A stretch of 64,000 nt of DNA from Saccharolobus shibatae B12 (GTDB lineage Archaea > Thermoproteota > Thermoprotei_A > Sulfolobales > Sulfolobaceae): positions 62,001 to 126,000 of the forward strand of contig NZ_CP077717.1 of assembly GCF_019175345.1 (NCBI RefSeq). The letters run 5' to 3'. The notes under the pieces were generated by a model. It worked only from the letters and a program-made list of their open reading frames with translations, did no database searches and was not told the origin of the DNA. The number at the start of each line of letters is the position of its first letter. Position 1 is the stretch's first letter. Position numbers and translations under genes: made by a program. Shown one piece after another: positions 18,302 to 29,770 of this stretch.

Positions 18302-19933
18302 ATGAGTCAGCCCAAAAGGAAAGAGGAGACTGTAGGCGTAGAAATGAAAGGTGAGGAAGCACTTGCATATGTTCTTAATGATATTGGGATAACCAAAGTG
18401 TTTTCGACTTACTCCCTACCGAATATGGTTAAGGAAATGCTAAAGAAGTATAATATTGAAGTAGAATTTTCCATGACAGTAAAAGACGTAAGTTGGTTGG
18501 CATACGCTTATGCAATGGAAAATAATTCAGTCGGAACTATAATTCAGATACCTGGTTCTAAGCTAACTGATGCGGTAAATGTCATAGCTCAAGCATATAT
18601 GGAATCTGTTCCTCTTCTTGTTATATCTAGCGTAAGATCACATAAGGATACGGGAAGGGCTAGAATTGGTGAATTTAGAACGATTGATGACTTATCAAAT
18701 ATTTTATCTCCAATAACCAAGACAAAAGAAAGAGTTATCAGTATAGAAGAAATAACTGTTACAATAGAGAAAGCCTATAAGGAAGCGGTTAGTAATAGAC
18801 CAAGGCCTTCTTATGTTGAAATATCTGAAGACTTATTTAGGGGAAAAGCTTATCCGTTATCCACCGCGGGTCAAAAGCCCGAGAAGAGGACTCCAGATAA
18901 GAATACTGTGGCTAAAGTGGCTGAACTTCTGACTAATGCTAAGTTACCAGTTATAATCGCGGGATATGGGGTAGTTTTAAGCGATGCAGAAGACATGTTA
19001 GTTGAATTGGCTGAGTTATTAGATTCACCGGTCGTTACTACATTTAAGGCGAAAGGTTCAATACCATCTAACCATAAATTATTTGCTGGAGAAGGATTAG
19101 GCGCCTTTGGCACTGATGCTGCAAATTATTTGATAGAGAATGCTGACGTAATATTAGCTTTAGGCACTAGGTTTACTCAGTTAAGTACAGCTGGCTGGTC
19201 ATTAAAGTATAAGGGCATATTAGCACATAATAATGTTGATGGTGAAGACATAGGCAAGGTCTTCATGCCTCATGTTCCAGTAGTAGCTGATACTGGGCTA
19301 TTCTTAAGGGAGCTCTTAACACAATTGAAAGCTAAGATAAAGGAGAAAGTAAACAGAGGAGCTAGTGACATTATTTATAAAACTCGACGTCAAACATATT
19401 CAGTTAAATCTCATAGCGGATTATGGCCAATTGACGTAGTAAAAATGCTAAGCACAGTAGGTGGTTTTGAGAAAGTATATGTAGATATGTCAGCTACTAC
19501 AATAGATTTCGTTAGATTACCAATAAACGCTAAGAAGAGCTGGTATACTGCAGAATCTTTGCTTGAGAGGGGTATTGCGGTGGGTGGTGCTATAGCTTCT
19601 AAATACGTTGCATATGGAATTACTGACCTAGAAGGAATATTACCATATTTATCATTACTAGAATACAAAGTGGATAAGATTAAGGGGAAAATAATTGTGT
19701 TAAACGATGGTGGTGCAAATTATATTGATGTTTCAAGCTCTGATTTACCGACCATTACTAGATCACAAACCAGTATCAACGTTAATTTCGATGAGATTGT
19801 AAAAAGAACCCTAGGTGGTGTAACTGTTGAAACGTTAACTGAGTTAGAGGAGGCTTTAAAATCTGCTGATAAGAAAATCGTAAATGTAAAGATAGATCCT
19901 AATTTCGAGTCAGTTGTAGTTTCAAGAATTTAA
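18302..19933 (+). CDS. Thiamine-pyrophosphate-enzyme-family protein (acetolactate synthase-like), degenerate active site
   Basis: 543 residues with the three-domain order of acetolactate synthase/POX-type enzymes: Pyr domain about 15-185, central Rossmann-like domain about 200-340 (LPVIIAGYGVVLS; DSPVVTTFKAKGSIP), and C-terminal PP-like domain. Two hallmarks are missing. In the Pyr domain, the segment that should read RHEQGA with the catalytic Glu reads MTVKDV. In the PP domain, no GDG...NN cofactor-binding motif is visible between GGAIASKYV and VLNDGGANYID. It is therefore likely to be non-catalytic or to do different chemistry. It precedes an ECF-type transporter on the same strand. Confidence 0.7.
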   Translation: MSQPKRKEETVGVEMKGEEALAYVLNDIGITKVFSTYSLPNMVKEMLKKYNIEVEFSMTVKDVSWLAYAYAMENNSVGTIIQIPGSKLTDAVNVIAQAYMESVPLLVISSVRSHKDTGRARIGEFRTIDDLSNILSPITKTKERVISIEEITVTIEKAYKEAVSNRPRPSYVEISEDLFRGKAYPLSTAGQKPEKRTPDKNTVAKVAELLTNAKLPVIIAGYGVVLSDAEDMLVELAELLDSPVVTTFKAKGSIPSNHKLFAGEGLGAFGTDAANYLIENADVILALGTRFTQLSTAGWSLKYKGILAHNNVDGEDIGKVFMPHVPVVADTGLFLRELLTQLKAKIKEKVNRGASDIIYKTRRQTYSVKSHSGLWPIDVVKMLSTVGGFEKVYVDMSATTIDFVRLPINAKKSWYTAESLLERGIAVGGAIASKYVAYGITDLEGILPYLSLLEYKVDKIKGKIIVLNDGGANYIDVSSSDLPTITRSQTSINVNFDEIVKRTLGGVTVETLTELEEALKSADKKIVNVKIDPNFESVVVSRI

Positions 19934-19993
19934 TATAAAGGTAAAGTACTTATTAAGACTAATTTTATTTTGTCTTATTCTGAAGTTTAAAAT

Positions 19994-20548
19994 ATGAACG
20001 ATAAGTCTTCAGATCAAATTTCAGTTAAAAAGGCCTTAGTTTATGCAGCAGTTTTCTCAGTGGCATCATATGCTGTTGCTGCGGGATTAGCACTATCTAC
20101 TAGTCTTTTTGCTGTAAATATATTTGCGGATCCAATATTGAATCTCACTGTTCCTCTAATACTTCTTTCCATTGGCATACAAGTTATTAATAGAAAGTTA
20201 GGCCCTATTTTTATAGGGTTAATTAGCGCTGGATTGTATGCAATTAGCTTCTTACCATTTATTGCAATACCTTTAATTATTATAGCACTAATTGTAGAGG
20301 GTATAACAAGAGTCATGGGATATAGGTCTTTGAAGGCAGTAATAACTTATACTACAATTGCGGGAGGTCTAGAGGGGATATTAAGTACTTTACTTGCTCT
20401 TTACATGGTGAAAGTCCCTGCACCTATAATAACTTCATTATATATCTGGACTGGAATATCAGTTGGAATGTTTGCTGAAAGTGCATTAATGGGATTGGTA
20501 TCTTTCTATATTGTCTCATATTTAACCAAAGCAGGGGTTATCAAATGA
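19994..20548 (+). CDS. Membrane protein, probable ECF transporter substrate-binding (S) subunit
   Basis: 184 residues, almost entirely hydrophobic, with about five or six transmembrane segments (roughly 12-35, 45-65, 68-88, 90-108, 120-142, 150-175). The size and topology suit S components of energy-coupling-factor transporters. The next genes encode a CbiQ/EcfT-like protein and a double ECF ATPase. It overlaps the EcfT-like gene by four bases (ATGA). No substrate signature is visible. The upstream TPP-enzyme-like gene raises thiamine as one possibility. Identification rests on context more than on sequence. Confidence 0.65.
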   Translation: MNDKSSDQISVKKALVYAAVFSVASYAVAAGLALSTSLFAVNIFADPILNLTVPLILLSIGIQVINRKLGPIFIGLISAGLYAISFLPFIAIPLIIIALIVEGITRVMGYRSLKAVITYTTIAGGLEGILSTLLALYMVKVPAPIITSLYIWTGISVGMFAESALMGLVSFYIVSYLTKAGVIK

Positions 20549-21126
20549 AGGTAAAGTTTCTTTATATTTTAGTTTTTTCAGTCTTAATCTATGTAAATAG
20601 TATATTTTTTAATTCTGCCATACCTTTTCTAGTTACATTGACCGTATTATATAGAAGAAAATGGATTATTGTAATAGAGGCTATAATTGGTATTCTATCT
20701 TATCTTATATTGGGTTTTCTTGGGAAAATTTTCATTTATGAGTATACGCTTAGAGCTTTCTCAATTGTTAACGTTTTCCTAATTTCAAGCGACTATACTG
20801 ATAAGTCTTCAATAATTGACTTACTTGGTTCTAAGGGGGTTCCTCTTGCAATCGCTCTTACATATTATCCTAGGTTTTATGATGTAATGCAAAATGTTGC
20901 ATTTTATGCAAGAATTCGAAAAATAAATTTATTAGATCTTAAAAGATTATTAGTTCCAATAATAGTAGAAACCGTGAAAGTAGCTGATAATTTATATGTT
21001 GCATATACTGTTAAGTTGTTCGGTAAGTATAATTATGAGAGAAATTTAAAACCTTCAAGGGAAGATTTAATACTTCTACTCATAGGTGTAGCCGCATTAT
21101 GCTTATCAGTAGTCCTAAATATTTAA
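20545..21126 (+). CDS. Probable ECF transporter transmembrane (T) subunit, EcfT/CbiQ-like
   Basis: 193 residues. Four to five transmembrane helices in the N-terminal two thirds are followed by a soluble stretch [28 protein letters not shown]. That stretch resembles the coupling-helix region of EcfT/CbiQ proteins (a basic Ala-Arg-x-Arg-like motif between helices). It is shorter than typical EcfT (about 260). The gene overlaps the S-subunit gene by four bases and the ATPase gene by 28 bases, so coupled translation is likely. Confidence 0.65.
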   Translation: MKVKFLYILVFSVLIYVNSIFFNSAIPFLVTLTVLYRRKWIIVIEAIIGILSYLILGFLGKIFIYEYTLRAFSIVNVFLISSDYTDKSSIIDLLGSKGVPLAIALTYYPRFYDVMQNVAFYARIRKINLLDLKRLLVPIIVETVKVADNLYVAYTVKLFGKYNYERNLKPSREDLILLLIGVAALCLSVVLNI

Positions 21127-22226
21127 ACGGAAAGATAGAGATTGAAAAAGGGGAAAGAGTAGGTTTAGTAGGTAAGAACGGAAGCGGAAAAACTACATTA
21201 ATATTATCCACATTATGCATAGATCAGACTACCTTTAATAACGTTATAGTTGATGATATGGACTTCTGCAAAGAGAGGGACTATTCAAGAATCTCAGCAG
21301 TTTTACAAGACGTTTCTTCTCAAATATTGGCTTTGACGTGCAAGGATGAAATCGAGTTAATGAAAAGATTCCATAGGGTAGATGATAAAATAGCTAGAAA
21401 GTTAATGGGTAATTACTATGAGGTTGAGTTCAATAAATTGTCGGACGGATATAAAAAGAGGTACGCTATCGCTTCAGTTTTAGCTTCAAATCCCGAATAT
21501 CTCTTACTGGACGAGCCATTTGCGAACCTAGATGATGAAGGAGTAAAGTCGGTTAGTGAAATAATTCCTAAAAACAGTTTGATTGCTGAACATCGTATTG
21601 ACGAATTGCGCAAATTAGTAGATAGGGTCTACATGATTAAGAATAATAAAGCAATAAATGAAATATCCAAGGAAAAACTTTTCGATACGGAATTCTTGAG
21701 GAAAGAAGGATTAAGAGGATTTAGTTTACCTAAGATTAACAGTGAATTGGGTAATAATGAAATATTTAATGTAGATGTTGATAATTATACGATAAAAATA
21801 AGAGAAAGGGAAATTTTGTGTTTATTAGGCAGAAACGGAAGTGGTAAAACGACTATTCTCAGAAAACTATCTAGGAAAATCTTCGTAATTTTTCAAGAAG
21901 TAGACTTACAATTCTTTGATTTTACCGTAAAGGAGATTGTAGGAAGTAAATATGCTTTATCTTTATTTAATTTAGAAAGTTTGACAGATAGAAGTCCCTA
22001 TACTCTAAGTTTCGGTCAAAAAATGAGAGTTCTGATAGCATCAGCCTTTTCTTCAGACTCTAAAGTAATAGGCTTAGATGAGCCTAGTATAGGAATGGAT
22101 GGAGAAGCATTACTTTCGTTTTACGAAATGGTGAAAGTTCTTAAGGAGCAAAGACGAGGCTTAATTCTCGCTACGCATGATAAAGATATAATGAATCTAT
22201 GTGACACACGCATAGTTATAGATTAA
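21099..22226 (+). CDS. ECF-type ABC ATPase with two fused nucleotide-binding domains
   Basis: 375 residues containing two ABC ATPase halves. Half one has [13 protein letters not shown] (Walker A, near residue 28), [13 protein letters not shown] (signature) and [12 protein letters not shown] (Walker B). Half two has [13 protein letters not shown] (near 243), [13 protein letters not shown] and [12 protein letters not shown]. Each half is under 200 residues, which is compact. Most ECF systems have separate EcfA1 and EcfA2, so this fusion is economical. The ATG at 21099 lies inside the preceding EcfT-like gene. It should power uptake of a vitamin or metal ligand. Confidence 0.85.
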   Translation: MLISSPKYLNGKIEIEKGERVGLVGKNGSGKTTLILSTLCIDQTTFNNVIVDDMDFCKERDYSRISAVLQDVSSQILALTCKDEIELMKRFHRVDDKIARKLMGNYYEVEFNKLSDGYKKRYAIASVLASNPEYLLLDEPFANLDDEGVKSVSEIIPKNSLIAEHRIDELRKLVDRVYMIKNNKAINEISKEKLFDTEFLRKEGLRGFSLPKINSELGNNEIFNVDVDNYTIKIREREILCLLGRNGSGKTTILRKLSRKIFVIFQEVDLQFFDFTVKEIVGSKYALSLFNLESLTDRSPYTLSFGQKMRVLIASAFSSDSKVIGLDEPSIGMDGEALLSFYEMVKVLKEQRRGLILATHDKDIMNLCDTRIVID

Positions 22227-22277
22227 ATAGCTAGAAACCGTTTACTTTATATATTATTTATAGTAGTTTTTATTGAT

Positions 22278-22934
<657 letters not shown>

Positions 22935-23893
22935 ATGGTATTGAACGTTATCAACAAGACCTTCGCAATCCACATCTCGCAAAACAAACTAACAGCAAAG
23001 GGAGAACTAGTTGTAAAACAAGGTAAATCAACAGTATCCATCAAGGAAGTAAGGGAATTCGAGTACAACAACGAGGGAATAGAGGAGTTAACCAAATTCC
23101 TTGGGGAATACAAGGAGGGTAATGGAGGCGACCGGACCCTACTTCTACTACCTACATGAAAAACTAACAGAAAAGGGATACAAGGTAACAATAATAAACC
23201 CACTACACTTGTCTGAAATACTGGGGAAAAAGACTGGTAAGGTAGATGCACAAAGACTACTAGTATACATGACCGGAGTAGTAAAGGGATCATACATACC
23301 AACGGGAGAGATAAGGGAGTTGACGAGGTATAGGGAGAGCTTGATGAGGAAGATAACACAAGTTAAGAACAAGATAAGGAAGTTTTTAGAGATAGGATAC
23401 AAGATAGAGCCCTTTGATAAGAGGGGAGTTGTTGGAGAAGTTAGTTAAGGGAGAAGGACTGAGTAATGACGAGAGAAACGAGTTGAAGGAGAGGTTAGGG
23501 AGAAATTTGAATTATTGAGAAGTTGGCTTTGAAGCAGCTGATAGAACTACTGAAGAGCTTAAGGGTATGGTTAAGGATATGATATTTTCTAAGATTCCTC
23601 AGTCTATAGTCGAGTTGAGCAAGATTGATCGGTTTGATTAGTTCAACTATTTACGCTGAGTTCGGTGATGTTTCTCGTTTTCCCTGTTCTAAAGCTAGGG
23701 CTTATGCGGGTTTTGCTCCTAGGACTAAGCAGAGTGGTGAGAGTGAGTCCCATTCTGGTATGATTATGGGTAATAAGTATTTGCGTAGGGCTTTTTCCTG
23801 GTTGCTAGGAGGTCTGAGTGTTTCAAGGAGTATTATGATAGGCTTGTCTCCAGGTGGAAGAGTACTATCAACATAGCATGTGGGGCCTCTTAA
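22935..23893 (+). pseudogene. Decayed IS110-family transposase
   Basis: Successive plus-strand frames together spell an IS110/IS116/IS902-type transposase. The RuvC-like N-terminus (MVLNVINKTF) carries Asn where the DxxK-type catalytic Asp is expected. VMEATGPYFYYLHEKL follows in a second frame near 23120, then INPLHLSEI and KTGKVDAQRL. Near 23690 comes the C-terminal domain AGFAPRTKQSGESESHSG with GNKYLRRAFSWLLGG, ending FKEYYDRLVSRWKSTI. I count frame changes near 23115, 23425, 23630 and 23812, and a TGA near 23518. The element is dead. Its coding signal is otherwise continuous, so the decay is fairly recent. Confidence 0.85.
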
Positions 23894-24267
23894 GCTGTAG
23901 AAGTCTAGTTTCTCCTCTCTTTCAATTCTATGCTTGTTATGCCTACTCAATAACTTCAGGTCTCGATAAAGTGGCCGAGGCAAGGCAACAGTGATAGGGG
24001 GTAATGGACTGTAAACCCCATGGGCAGAACCTTGAAGCTGAATAAAATTTAATGATACCTTCAAATACTTTTAATCGCTTCTACTTCAATGGCTAGATAG
24101 GTTGATATGAGGTCAGTAAAAATGAGCAGTATTAAAAAAGCAGCAAGATTGTGTGCTCGCATCAATATAATTAGATAATAAACTGACATTGATAATCTAT
24201 CAATGAAGTTTAGAGATAGCTCTTATATGAAAGTGCCTTACTCTGTTTAATTAGATGAAACATTTTA
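23894..24267. other. Noncoding tail of the accessory scar
   Basis: 374 bases between the transposase remnant and the epimerase gene. A GC-rich block at about 23970-24045 (GGCCGAGGCAAGGCAAC ... CCCATGGGCAGAACCTTG) stands out from the AT-rich surroundings and could be the right end of the IS or a relic of a second element. The rest is AT-rich with no open frame of interest. No direct repeat that would mark the insertion boundary was found. Confidence 0.35.
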
Positions 24268-25212
24268 TTAATAGACTGATCTGTATCCATATAACAAATC
24301 TCTTACGGCTTGCCTAATCACTTCTCTAGAACCCATTTTAGGTGACCAACCTATTTCCTTTGAGATTTTTGAGATGTCTAATAACATTATTCTCACGTCT
24401 CCCGGCCATCCCCTCCCCTCAGCTGTCAAATCTTTATAAATGATTCTGGGGCTTAATCTCATTTCATCTATAACGATTTTAGCAATCTCGTCTACGGTGA
24501 TCCAGTCGGTATTACCTATGTTAAAAACATCATAAATTTTGTTTACTTTTTCCTCTAACATCATAAACGCCTCTATTAAATCATTAATATACAGATAACT
24601 TTTTCTTTGTTTTCCATTTCCTAAGATTTCTAATAAGTTTGGATTATCTCTGAGTTTTTTGACAAAATCAACTACTACTCCATGACTTACCCTACCTCCA
24701 GTTATGTTTGCCAGCCTTGCGCTTATGCTTTTTATGCCATATTGTTCTGCGTAATACTTTACAACATTCTCACACAATAGTTTAAATAATCCGTAATTAG
24801 AAATCGGTTTAAGGTCTTCTGATTCTGGAGTTGGAATTTTATTTGTCTCACCATACACGGTAGATGAAGAAGCAAAGATTACTTTTTCTGCATCTATTCT
24901 TCTTGCTAACTCCATTACATTTAACGTAACTTTGACATCCCTTTCGAAATGTTCCTCCACATTTATCATTGATGTTCTTACGTCGGGATTTGCAGCTAGA
25001 TGATAAATTATTGGATTTTTTTCTAACTTCTCTGTAAACTCTACTATATTGCCTTGACGTAAGTCAAACATTATAAATTTAGCCTTCTCGTTTCTGTATC
25101 TACCATAGGACAAATCATCAATAACTATTACTTCTAAATTTTTTGAAACTAAATAATCTACCAGATGTCCACCAATGTATCCAGCACCGCCAGTAACTAT
25201 ATACATATTCAA
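24268..25212 (-). CDS. NAD-dependent sugar epimerase/dehydratase (UDP-glucose 4-epimerase-like)
   Basis: 314 residues of the extended short-chain dehydrogenase family. The Rossmann motif is [16 protein letters not shown] at the N-terminus, followed by VIDDLSYG. The catalytic triad is visible as SSSTVYGE (Ser) and the YGLFKLLCE YxxxK pair. [33 protein letters not shown] and a [17 protein letters not shown]-terminal region follow. It probably interconverts nucleotide sugars for glycosylation. GalE is the simplest guess, but substrate choice is uncertain. ATG at 25212 or 25206 could be used. It sits between the IS scar and SRP19. Confidence 0.85.
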   Translation of the reverse strand: MNMYIVTGGAGYIGGHLVDYLVSKNLEVIVIDDLSYGRYRNEKAKFIMFDLRQGNIVEFTEKLEKNPIIYHLAANPDVRTSMINVEEHFERDVKVTLNVMELARRIDAEKVIFASSSTVYGETNKIPTPESEDLKPISNYGLFKLLCENVVKYYAEQYGIKSISARLANITGGRVSHGVVVDFVKKLRDNPNLLEILGNGKQRKSYLYINDLIEAFMMLEEKVNKIYDVFNIGNTDWITVDEIAKIVIDEMRLSPRIIYKDLTAEGRGWPGDVRIMLLDISKISKEIGWSPKMGSREVIRQAVRDLLYGYRSVY

Positions 25213-25251
25213 TGAAAATAGGCTCCTTGATCTTTATTAAACTTGATGTTC

Positions 25252-25560
25252 TTAATTCTCCTTATTAGAGCTAGCTTGTCTTGTCCTCGTAAGTGCGTCG
25301 TATATTATTTTTAACGTATAATTTTTGCTCTTAATTTTCTTCACTGCTATTAAAAAATTAATCTTTCTATCTCTAGGGTATTTTTTATTTTCTATAATTA
25401 CTGGATCTAGACCAAGTTGTTTTAGTGTTGAGACTAATTCTTCGGTTTTTATTTTATATGGTATCTTGGCCAGCCGTCTTCCTTTAGATCTAGTTGGCGA
25501 GAAAAAATATGAAGGCCAAATAACTATTCTATTTTCTTCTTTAAGATCCCTGAGACTCAT
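25252..25560 (-). CDS. srp19: Signal recognition particle protein SRP19
   Basis: 102 residues. SRP19 binds the tips of helices 6 and 8 of SRP RNA and helps SRP54 assemble. The N-terminal strand IVIWPSYFFSPTRSKGRRLA carries the characteristic WP...SRxxGRR motif, and a C-terminal lysine-rich strand is present. The length is typical of archaeal SRP19. It overlaps the end of rps8e by about 20 bases, so the two are cotranscribed. Confidence 0.93.
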   Translation of the reverse strand: MSLRDLKEENRIVIWPSYFFSPTRSKGRRLAKIPYKIKTEELVSTLKQLGLDPVIIENKKYPRDRKINFLIAVKKIKSKNYTLKIIYDALTRTRQASSNKEN

Positions 25561-25942
25561 TCTTTAAGAGCACCGCATTGATTACTCCGTCTTGCCCTGG
25601 TCTCGACGTGACTACAGCTAACCCTGCCTCTGTCCTAATTTTAGCTCCTCTTATTATTATTCCTCTTCTCGCTAGTTCTTTGTTCGCTGGTGTTTCTAAG
25701 ACTTCAAGAATCTTGACTCTTTTTGCAGTATTTGTTGCTGGGTCTAAGACATTAGCAGTTGTAGTATACTTTAATCTAACTTTAAAGTTCCCACCGAGCG
25801 TCCTATCTTTTATCCTTATATCTTCTGCAGATAGTGTTGTAAGCGTAGGTGGATTTCCAATTTCATATTTTCTCTTATCTCTGTGTTTTCCTTTTAAACC
25901 ACCAGTAATTTTCCTATTATCTGGGCCTTGGTAAAATCCCAT
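25541..25942 (-). CDS. rps8e: Ribosomal protein S8e
   Basis: 133 residues. GFYQGPDNRKITGGLKGKHRDKRKYEIGNPPT is the typical archaeal S8e start, and GGNFKVRLKYTTTANVLDP and GAKIRTEAGLAVVTSRPGQDG complete the beta-rich fold. The length is normal. First gene of an rps8e-srp19 pair. The ATG at 25942 lies about 40 bases after the stop-side neighbour uppS, which sits upstream on the same strand. Confidence 0.96.
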   Translation of the reverse strand: MGFYQGPDNRKITGGLKGKHRDKRKYEIGNPPTLTTLSAEDIRIKDRTLGGNFKVRLKYTTTANVLDPATNTAKRVKILEVLETPANKELARRGIIIRGAKIRTEAGLAVVTSRPGQDGVINAVLLKNESQGS

Positions 25943-25985
25943 AATTTACGCCACTTTAAAAGTGTGTAATAAAGGATTAAAAAAC

Positions 25986-26774
25986 TTAGGCTCCAAAGTT
26001 GCGTTTTCTTTTTTGAAATGACCTTATTGCTCTCCATAGGTCTATTTTTCTGAATTCTGGCCAGTAAGCTTCACAGAAGAACAATTCAGAGTATGCTACA
26101 TGCCAAAGTAAAAAGTTACTAATTCTCACTTCACCCGAAGTTCTGATTACTAGGTCAATATCATGCAACTCACTATCATAAAAGTATTTTCTGAATGTTT
26201 CCTCATTTATCTCGTTTTTATTAATTTTTCCATTTCTATAATCATCTAGAAGCCTAACGACCGCATCTAGTATTTCTTGTCTTCCCCCATAACAAATAGC
26301 TAACGTAAGTTTTCTCTTATCGTAGTTAGAGGTTTTCTCTATTACTTTATTAAGATAATCAGTAAGATCCTTAGGTAACTTATCTAGTTTTCCAATTGCG
26401 CTTACTTTAACCTCATATCTGTCTACGATGGGATCTTCTAATAATTCTTGTAGACCTCTTTTAATATATGTTGTTACTATTGATAGCTCACTCTGTTTTC
26501 TCTTTTCACAATTTTCCGTAGAGAGTGCAAAAACTGTTATATTTTTTACACCAAGTTCCAATAACCATATTAAGACCTCCTTCAATTTTTTATAACCATA
26601 GAAATAGGCGTCATTAAGGGAAAGTTTATTATTTCTAGCCCATCTTCTATTCCCATCTGGTATAATACCCACGTGATCTGGTAATGGACCATTACGAATC
26701 TGATTCCATAATAAGATCTCATACAGTTTGTAAATAGGTTTAAAGAGAAAGTTTCTAGTCAGCTCTTTTGCCAT
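25986..26774 (-). CDS. uppS: Cis-prenyltransferase (UppS/dolichyl diphosphate synthase family)
   Basis: 262 residues. It elongates an allylic diphosphate with isopentenyl diphosphate in cis configuration to make the polyprenyl (dolichol) carrier for N-glycosylation. [14 protein letters not shown] contains the catalytic Asp. [35 protein letters not shown] and the C-terminal [24 protein letters not shown] with the diphosphate-binding arginines are all present. The start overlaps the lysK end by about 15 bases. Confidence 0.94.
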   Translation of the reverse strand: MAKELTRNFLFKPIYKLYEILLWNQIRNGPLPDHVGIIPDGNRRWARNNKLSLNDAYFYGYKKLKEVLIWLLELGVKNITVFALSTENCEKRKQSELSIVTTYIKRGLQELLEDPIVDRYEVKVSAIGKLDKLPKDLTDYLNKVIEKTSNYDKRKLTLAICYGGRQEILDAVVRLLDDYRNGKINKNEINEETFRKYFYDSELHDIDLVIRTSGEVRISNFLLWHVAYSELFFCEAYWPEFRKIDLWRAIRSFQKRKRNFGA

Positions 26775-27799
26775 AACTCTTCTATTGCCAACATATACGT
26801 TTTTACTCCTATATATATTTCATCCAAGCTAATTTTTTCTTGATTAGTATGTTCTAGCATGGAATTACCAGGACCGTAGGTTGCTATACTTGTTGTTATC
26901 TTCTGTAATATGTTCATATCACTTGTTCCTGCTTTTCTTACTAACCTCGGTTTTATATTTTGTTTTAATAACGCTCTAGTTAAGGACTTTACTACTGGAT
27001 TATTTATACTAACTTTCACCGGTGGTGTTTCGTCAACTATTTTAAGACTACATTCTGGGAATTTATCTTTAATCTCATTGATTAAATCGTCTCTCTTATT
27101 ATTTATTGCATATCTTACATCGAAATGTAGGTATAATTTAGCAGGCGTCACATTATAGGACTCTCCTGCGCGAATTATTGTTGGTACTATTGATGGCTTA
27201 TCATAATTTTCAGGCTGTTTATAAACTTCGATTATCTTTTTAGAAATGTCTACGATCAGATTGCTCTTTGCTGATGAAGAGTGTTCTGGAGTACTTTCGC
27301 ACATTATATCTAATTGTATTGATCCTCTGTACTCTACAACTATATCTGTGCCATTTGACGGTTCTCCCACAATTATATGTTTAAAATTTAAATTTTTCAA
27401 AGTAAGTTCTTTAGCTCCTATGCTAGTACTTTCCTCATCTGCTAATCCACTTACCATAACTTTTATTCCTTTCTCATTAAGTAACCATGCAGCTATTATC
27501 ATACTTATTAATGGGCCTTTTGCATCCACTGCACCTCTTCCATAGATTACTTCGTTTTCTATCTTTGGTTCAATATATCCCGGAACGGTATCTACGTGAG
27601 ATGCTAATAATATTTCTCCTTCTCCGAGTATAAACGAATTTGAGTCTGGTAGGATTTCAAGTTTAAGATTCAATTCATTAGAAATTTTTTCAAAAAATTT
27701 TGTAGCATTTGTTTCATTCTTTGATGGTGTATATATTGATAAAAGATCAAGAAGCAATTCTTTTGCTTTCTGTTTCACTAATTCCTTTTCTTGCTGCAT
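26759..27799 (-). CDS. lysK: [LysW]-lysine/[LysW]-ornithine hydrolase
   Basis: 346 residues. An M20-family metallopeptidase that releases lysine (or ornithine) from the LysW carrier protein. [23 protein letters not shown] and [15 protein letters not shown] supply the metal ligands and general base, and [15 protein letters not shown] is at the C-terminus. The ATG at 27799 lies 53 bases inside lysJ. A GTG at 27778 is an alternative. It is the last step of the carrier-protein route, and its gene is the last of the lysWXJK unit. Confidence 0.94.
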   Translation of the reverse strand: MQQEKELVKQKAKELLLDLLSIYTPSKNETNATKFFEKISNELNLKLEILPDSNSFILGEGEILLASHVDTVPGYIEPKIENEVIYGRGAVDAKGPLISMIIAAWLLNEKGIKVMVSGLADEESTSIGAKELTLKNLNFKHIIVGEPSNGTDIVVEYRGSIQLDIMCESTPEHSSSAKSNLIVDISKKIIEVYKQPENYDKPSIVPTIIRAGESYNVTPAKLYLHFDVRYAINNKRDDLINEIKDKFPECSLKIVDETPPVKVSINNPVVKSLTRALLKQNIKPRLVRKAGTSDMNILQKITTSIATYGPGNSMLEHTNQEKISLDEIYIGVKTYMLAIEELWQKS

Positions 27800-28925
27800 C
27801 TGAAGCCCACTCCATATCTGATTGTGTTATTATATATGGGGGTAAGAATCTTATTGTTGTAAGCCCTGCTTTTAATGATAATACCTTTTCGTCTTGTAAG
27901 ATTTTTATAGCCATCGAGGGATTAACCTTTAAGTCTATTCCTATCATTAAGCCAAGCCCTCTTATTTCTCTGAGTATTTTGTAATCTTCCAATTTCTCTT
28001 TTAGAATTCTCATAAATAATTCTCCTTTCTTTTGAGCTTGTTCTGCAATTTTTTCAGATTTAGCAACCTTACAAGCAGCAGTAACTGCGGCAGCAGCTAA
28101 TGGATTTCCTCCATAGGTCGAACCATGATCACCTTCCTCTATTTTCTCACCTATCCAATCTGGTAGAAATACTGCACTTACTGGAAAACCTCCACCAATT
28201 GCTTTCCCTGCTGTTACTATATCTGGTTTTATGTCAAAGTGTTGATGTGCCCATATTTTACCGGTTCTGCCAAATCCCGTTTGCACTTCATCCATTATTA
28301 ATATAGCGTTAACCTTTTCCGTAACTTCTCTTAAGCTCTTCATAAACTCTTTTTTAGCCGGTATTACGCCTCCTTCACCTTGTACTGGTTCTACTATTAC
28401 TGCTGCTGTATCTTCCGTAATATCCTTTAGGGAATCTACATTATTATATTCTAAAAATTCTACTGGGCCAATTAATGGCTCGAAAGGTTCCCTATATTTT
28501 TTATTCCAAGTTACTGACAAGGCACCCATACTTCTTCCATGGAATGAATTTTTGAATGCAACAACTTTTCTTCTTTTCGTAATTTTTCTTGCAATTTTTA
28601 ATGCTAGTTCTACTGCTTCGGATCCACTATTTAAGAGGAATAAATTATCTAGGTTTTCCGGTTTCAGTTCATCTAGTTCTTTTATCATCTCCTCTCGTAT
28701 TGGTGTATCAAAAGCTAAAGAGAGAGTAGAGATTTCCTCCATTTGCTTTTTCAAATAGTCTAGAACAATTTTATTTCCATGACCAAGAAACGCTACTCCA
28801 TGTCCAGCGTGTAAATCTAAATATTTATTATTCCTTTCATCCCATACATATTGACCTTCTCCTCTAACAATTTTAACACCTCTATCTTGATAGAATTTTA
28901 ATAACTTTATCATTTTTTCACCCAC
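27747..28925 (-). CDS. lysJ: [LysW]-aminoadipate/glutamate semialdehyde transaminase
   Basis: 392 residues. A class III PLP aminotransferase acting on carrier-bound semialdehydes. [59 protein letters not shown] and [17 protein letters not shown] (with the PLP Lys) are present. The length is typical of ArgD/LysJ. It overlaps lysX upstream and lysK downstream. In Sulfolobus this enzyme is known to serve both lysine and arginine synthesis. Confidence 0.94.
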   Translation of the reverse strand: MGEKMIKLLKFYQDRGVKIVRGEGQYVWDERNNKYLDLHAGHGVAFLGHGNKIVLDYLKKQMEEISTLSLAFDTPIREEMIKELDELKPENLDNLFLLNSGSEAVELALKIARKITKRRKVVAFKNSFHGRSMGALSVTWNKKYREPFEPLIGPVEFLEYNNVDSLKDITEDTAAVIVEPVQGEGGVIPAKKEFMKSLREVTEKVNAILIMDEVQTGFGRTGKIWAHQHFDIKPDIVTAGKAIGGGFPVSAVFLPDWIGEKIEEGDHGSTYGGNPLAAAAVTAACKVAKSEKIAEQAQKKGELFMRILKEKLEDYKILREIRGLGLMIGIDLKVNPSMAIKILQDEKVLSLKAGLTTIRFLPPYIITQSDMEWASDAARKGISETESKRIAS

Positions 28926-29770
28926 TCCACTGCTTTTTCCAAAAGGAATTTTGATATATTAAAATTATTTACTCTTACAGTATTTTTATATTCTGGTACT
29001 CCATTAACTTCATCTACGAGATATCCCCTATCCTTATCCTCAAATATATCTATTCCTAAAAAGAAACCCCCTATTATGTCCTTTACTTTCAATGCCAGCT
29101 CTTTAAGTTCCTCATCTATTTTAAGAGGATATGCTTTTGCACCTAATGCAGTATTAGTTCTCCAATTATTTTCATTAACTCTGTAAATTCCAACCGGAGT
29201 TTCGTCTCCTATCACGAATATTCTTATATCCCTATTTGGCTTGTTAACAAATTCTTGTATGTAATATATATCTTTGTATTTTTGTGTACTAAATTCTTGG
29301 TACTCTAAATAACTATATAGTACGTCTAGATTATCAGCTTTAGCTACCATTCTCCCCCAGCTTCCTTCAACCGGTTTTATAACTACTGGATATCCTAGTT
29401 TTTTTGAATACTCCATTGCGTTAGTTTTATCGAATGCTATGAAAGTTTTAGGAGTAGGTATATTATGTTTAGCTAAAATATAGGTTGTAAAAATTTTGTT
29501 TTCACATCTAATTAGAGTCATATGGTCATTTATTACGGGATAGCCAAGCTGCTCTACTAGAAACGATGTAATAAGGGCTCTGTTATGTGATACGTTTCTT
29601 TGGATAAAAAGACTTGCATCATTCTCTATATTAAACTCATTTGAAAAAAGAACAAAATCTTTGCTATATATGGTAGTAACTTGATAACCTAATTTTTTTC
29701 CCTCTTCAATTAGGTTTTTTTCCTCCCATCTAGGCATATCATATAGAATTCCTATTTTCACTCTCCCCAA
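28910..29770 (-). CDS. lysX: LysW-alpha-aminoadipate ligase (RimK-type ATP-grasp)
   Basis: 286 residues. It joins the C-terminal Glu of LysW to the amino group of alpha-aminoadipate using ATP. ATP-grasp features are [18 protein letters not shown] (near residue 125), [15 protein letters not shown], and [10 protein letters not shown] ... [13 protein letters not shown] for the metal-binding Glu/Asn. The long frame starts with TTG at 29770. GTG at 29761, overlapping the lysW stop (GTGA), is an equally likely start. It lies directly after lysW, whose product is its protein substrate. Confidence 0.93.
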   Translation of the reverse strand: MGRVKIGILYDMPRWEEKNLIEEGKKLGYQVTTIYSKDFVLFSNEFNIENDASLFIQRNVSHNRALITSFLVEQLGYPVINDHMTLIRCENKIFTTYILAKHNIPTPKTFIAFDKTNAMEYSKKLGYPVVIKPVEGSWGRMVAKADNLDVLYSYLEYQEFSTQKYKDIYYIQEFVNKPNRDIRIFVIGDETPVGIYRVNENNWRTNTALGAKAYPLKIDEELKELALKVKDIIGGFFLGIDIFEDKDRGYLVDEVNGVPEYKNTVRVNNFNISKFLLEKAVEWVKK

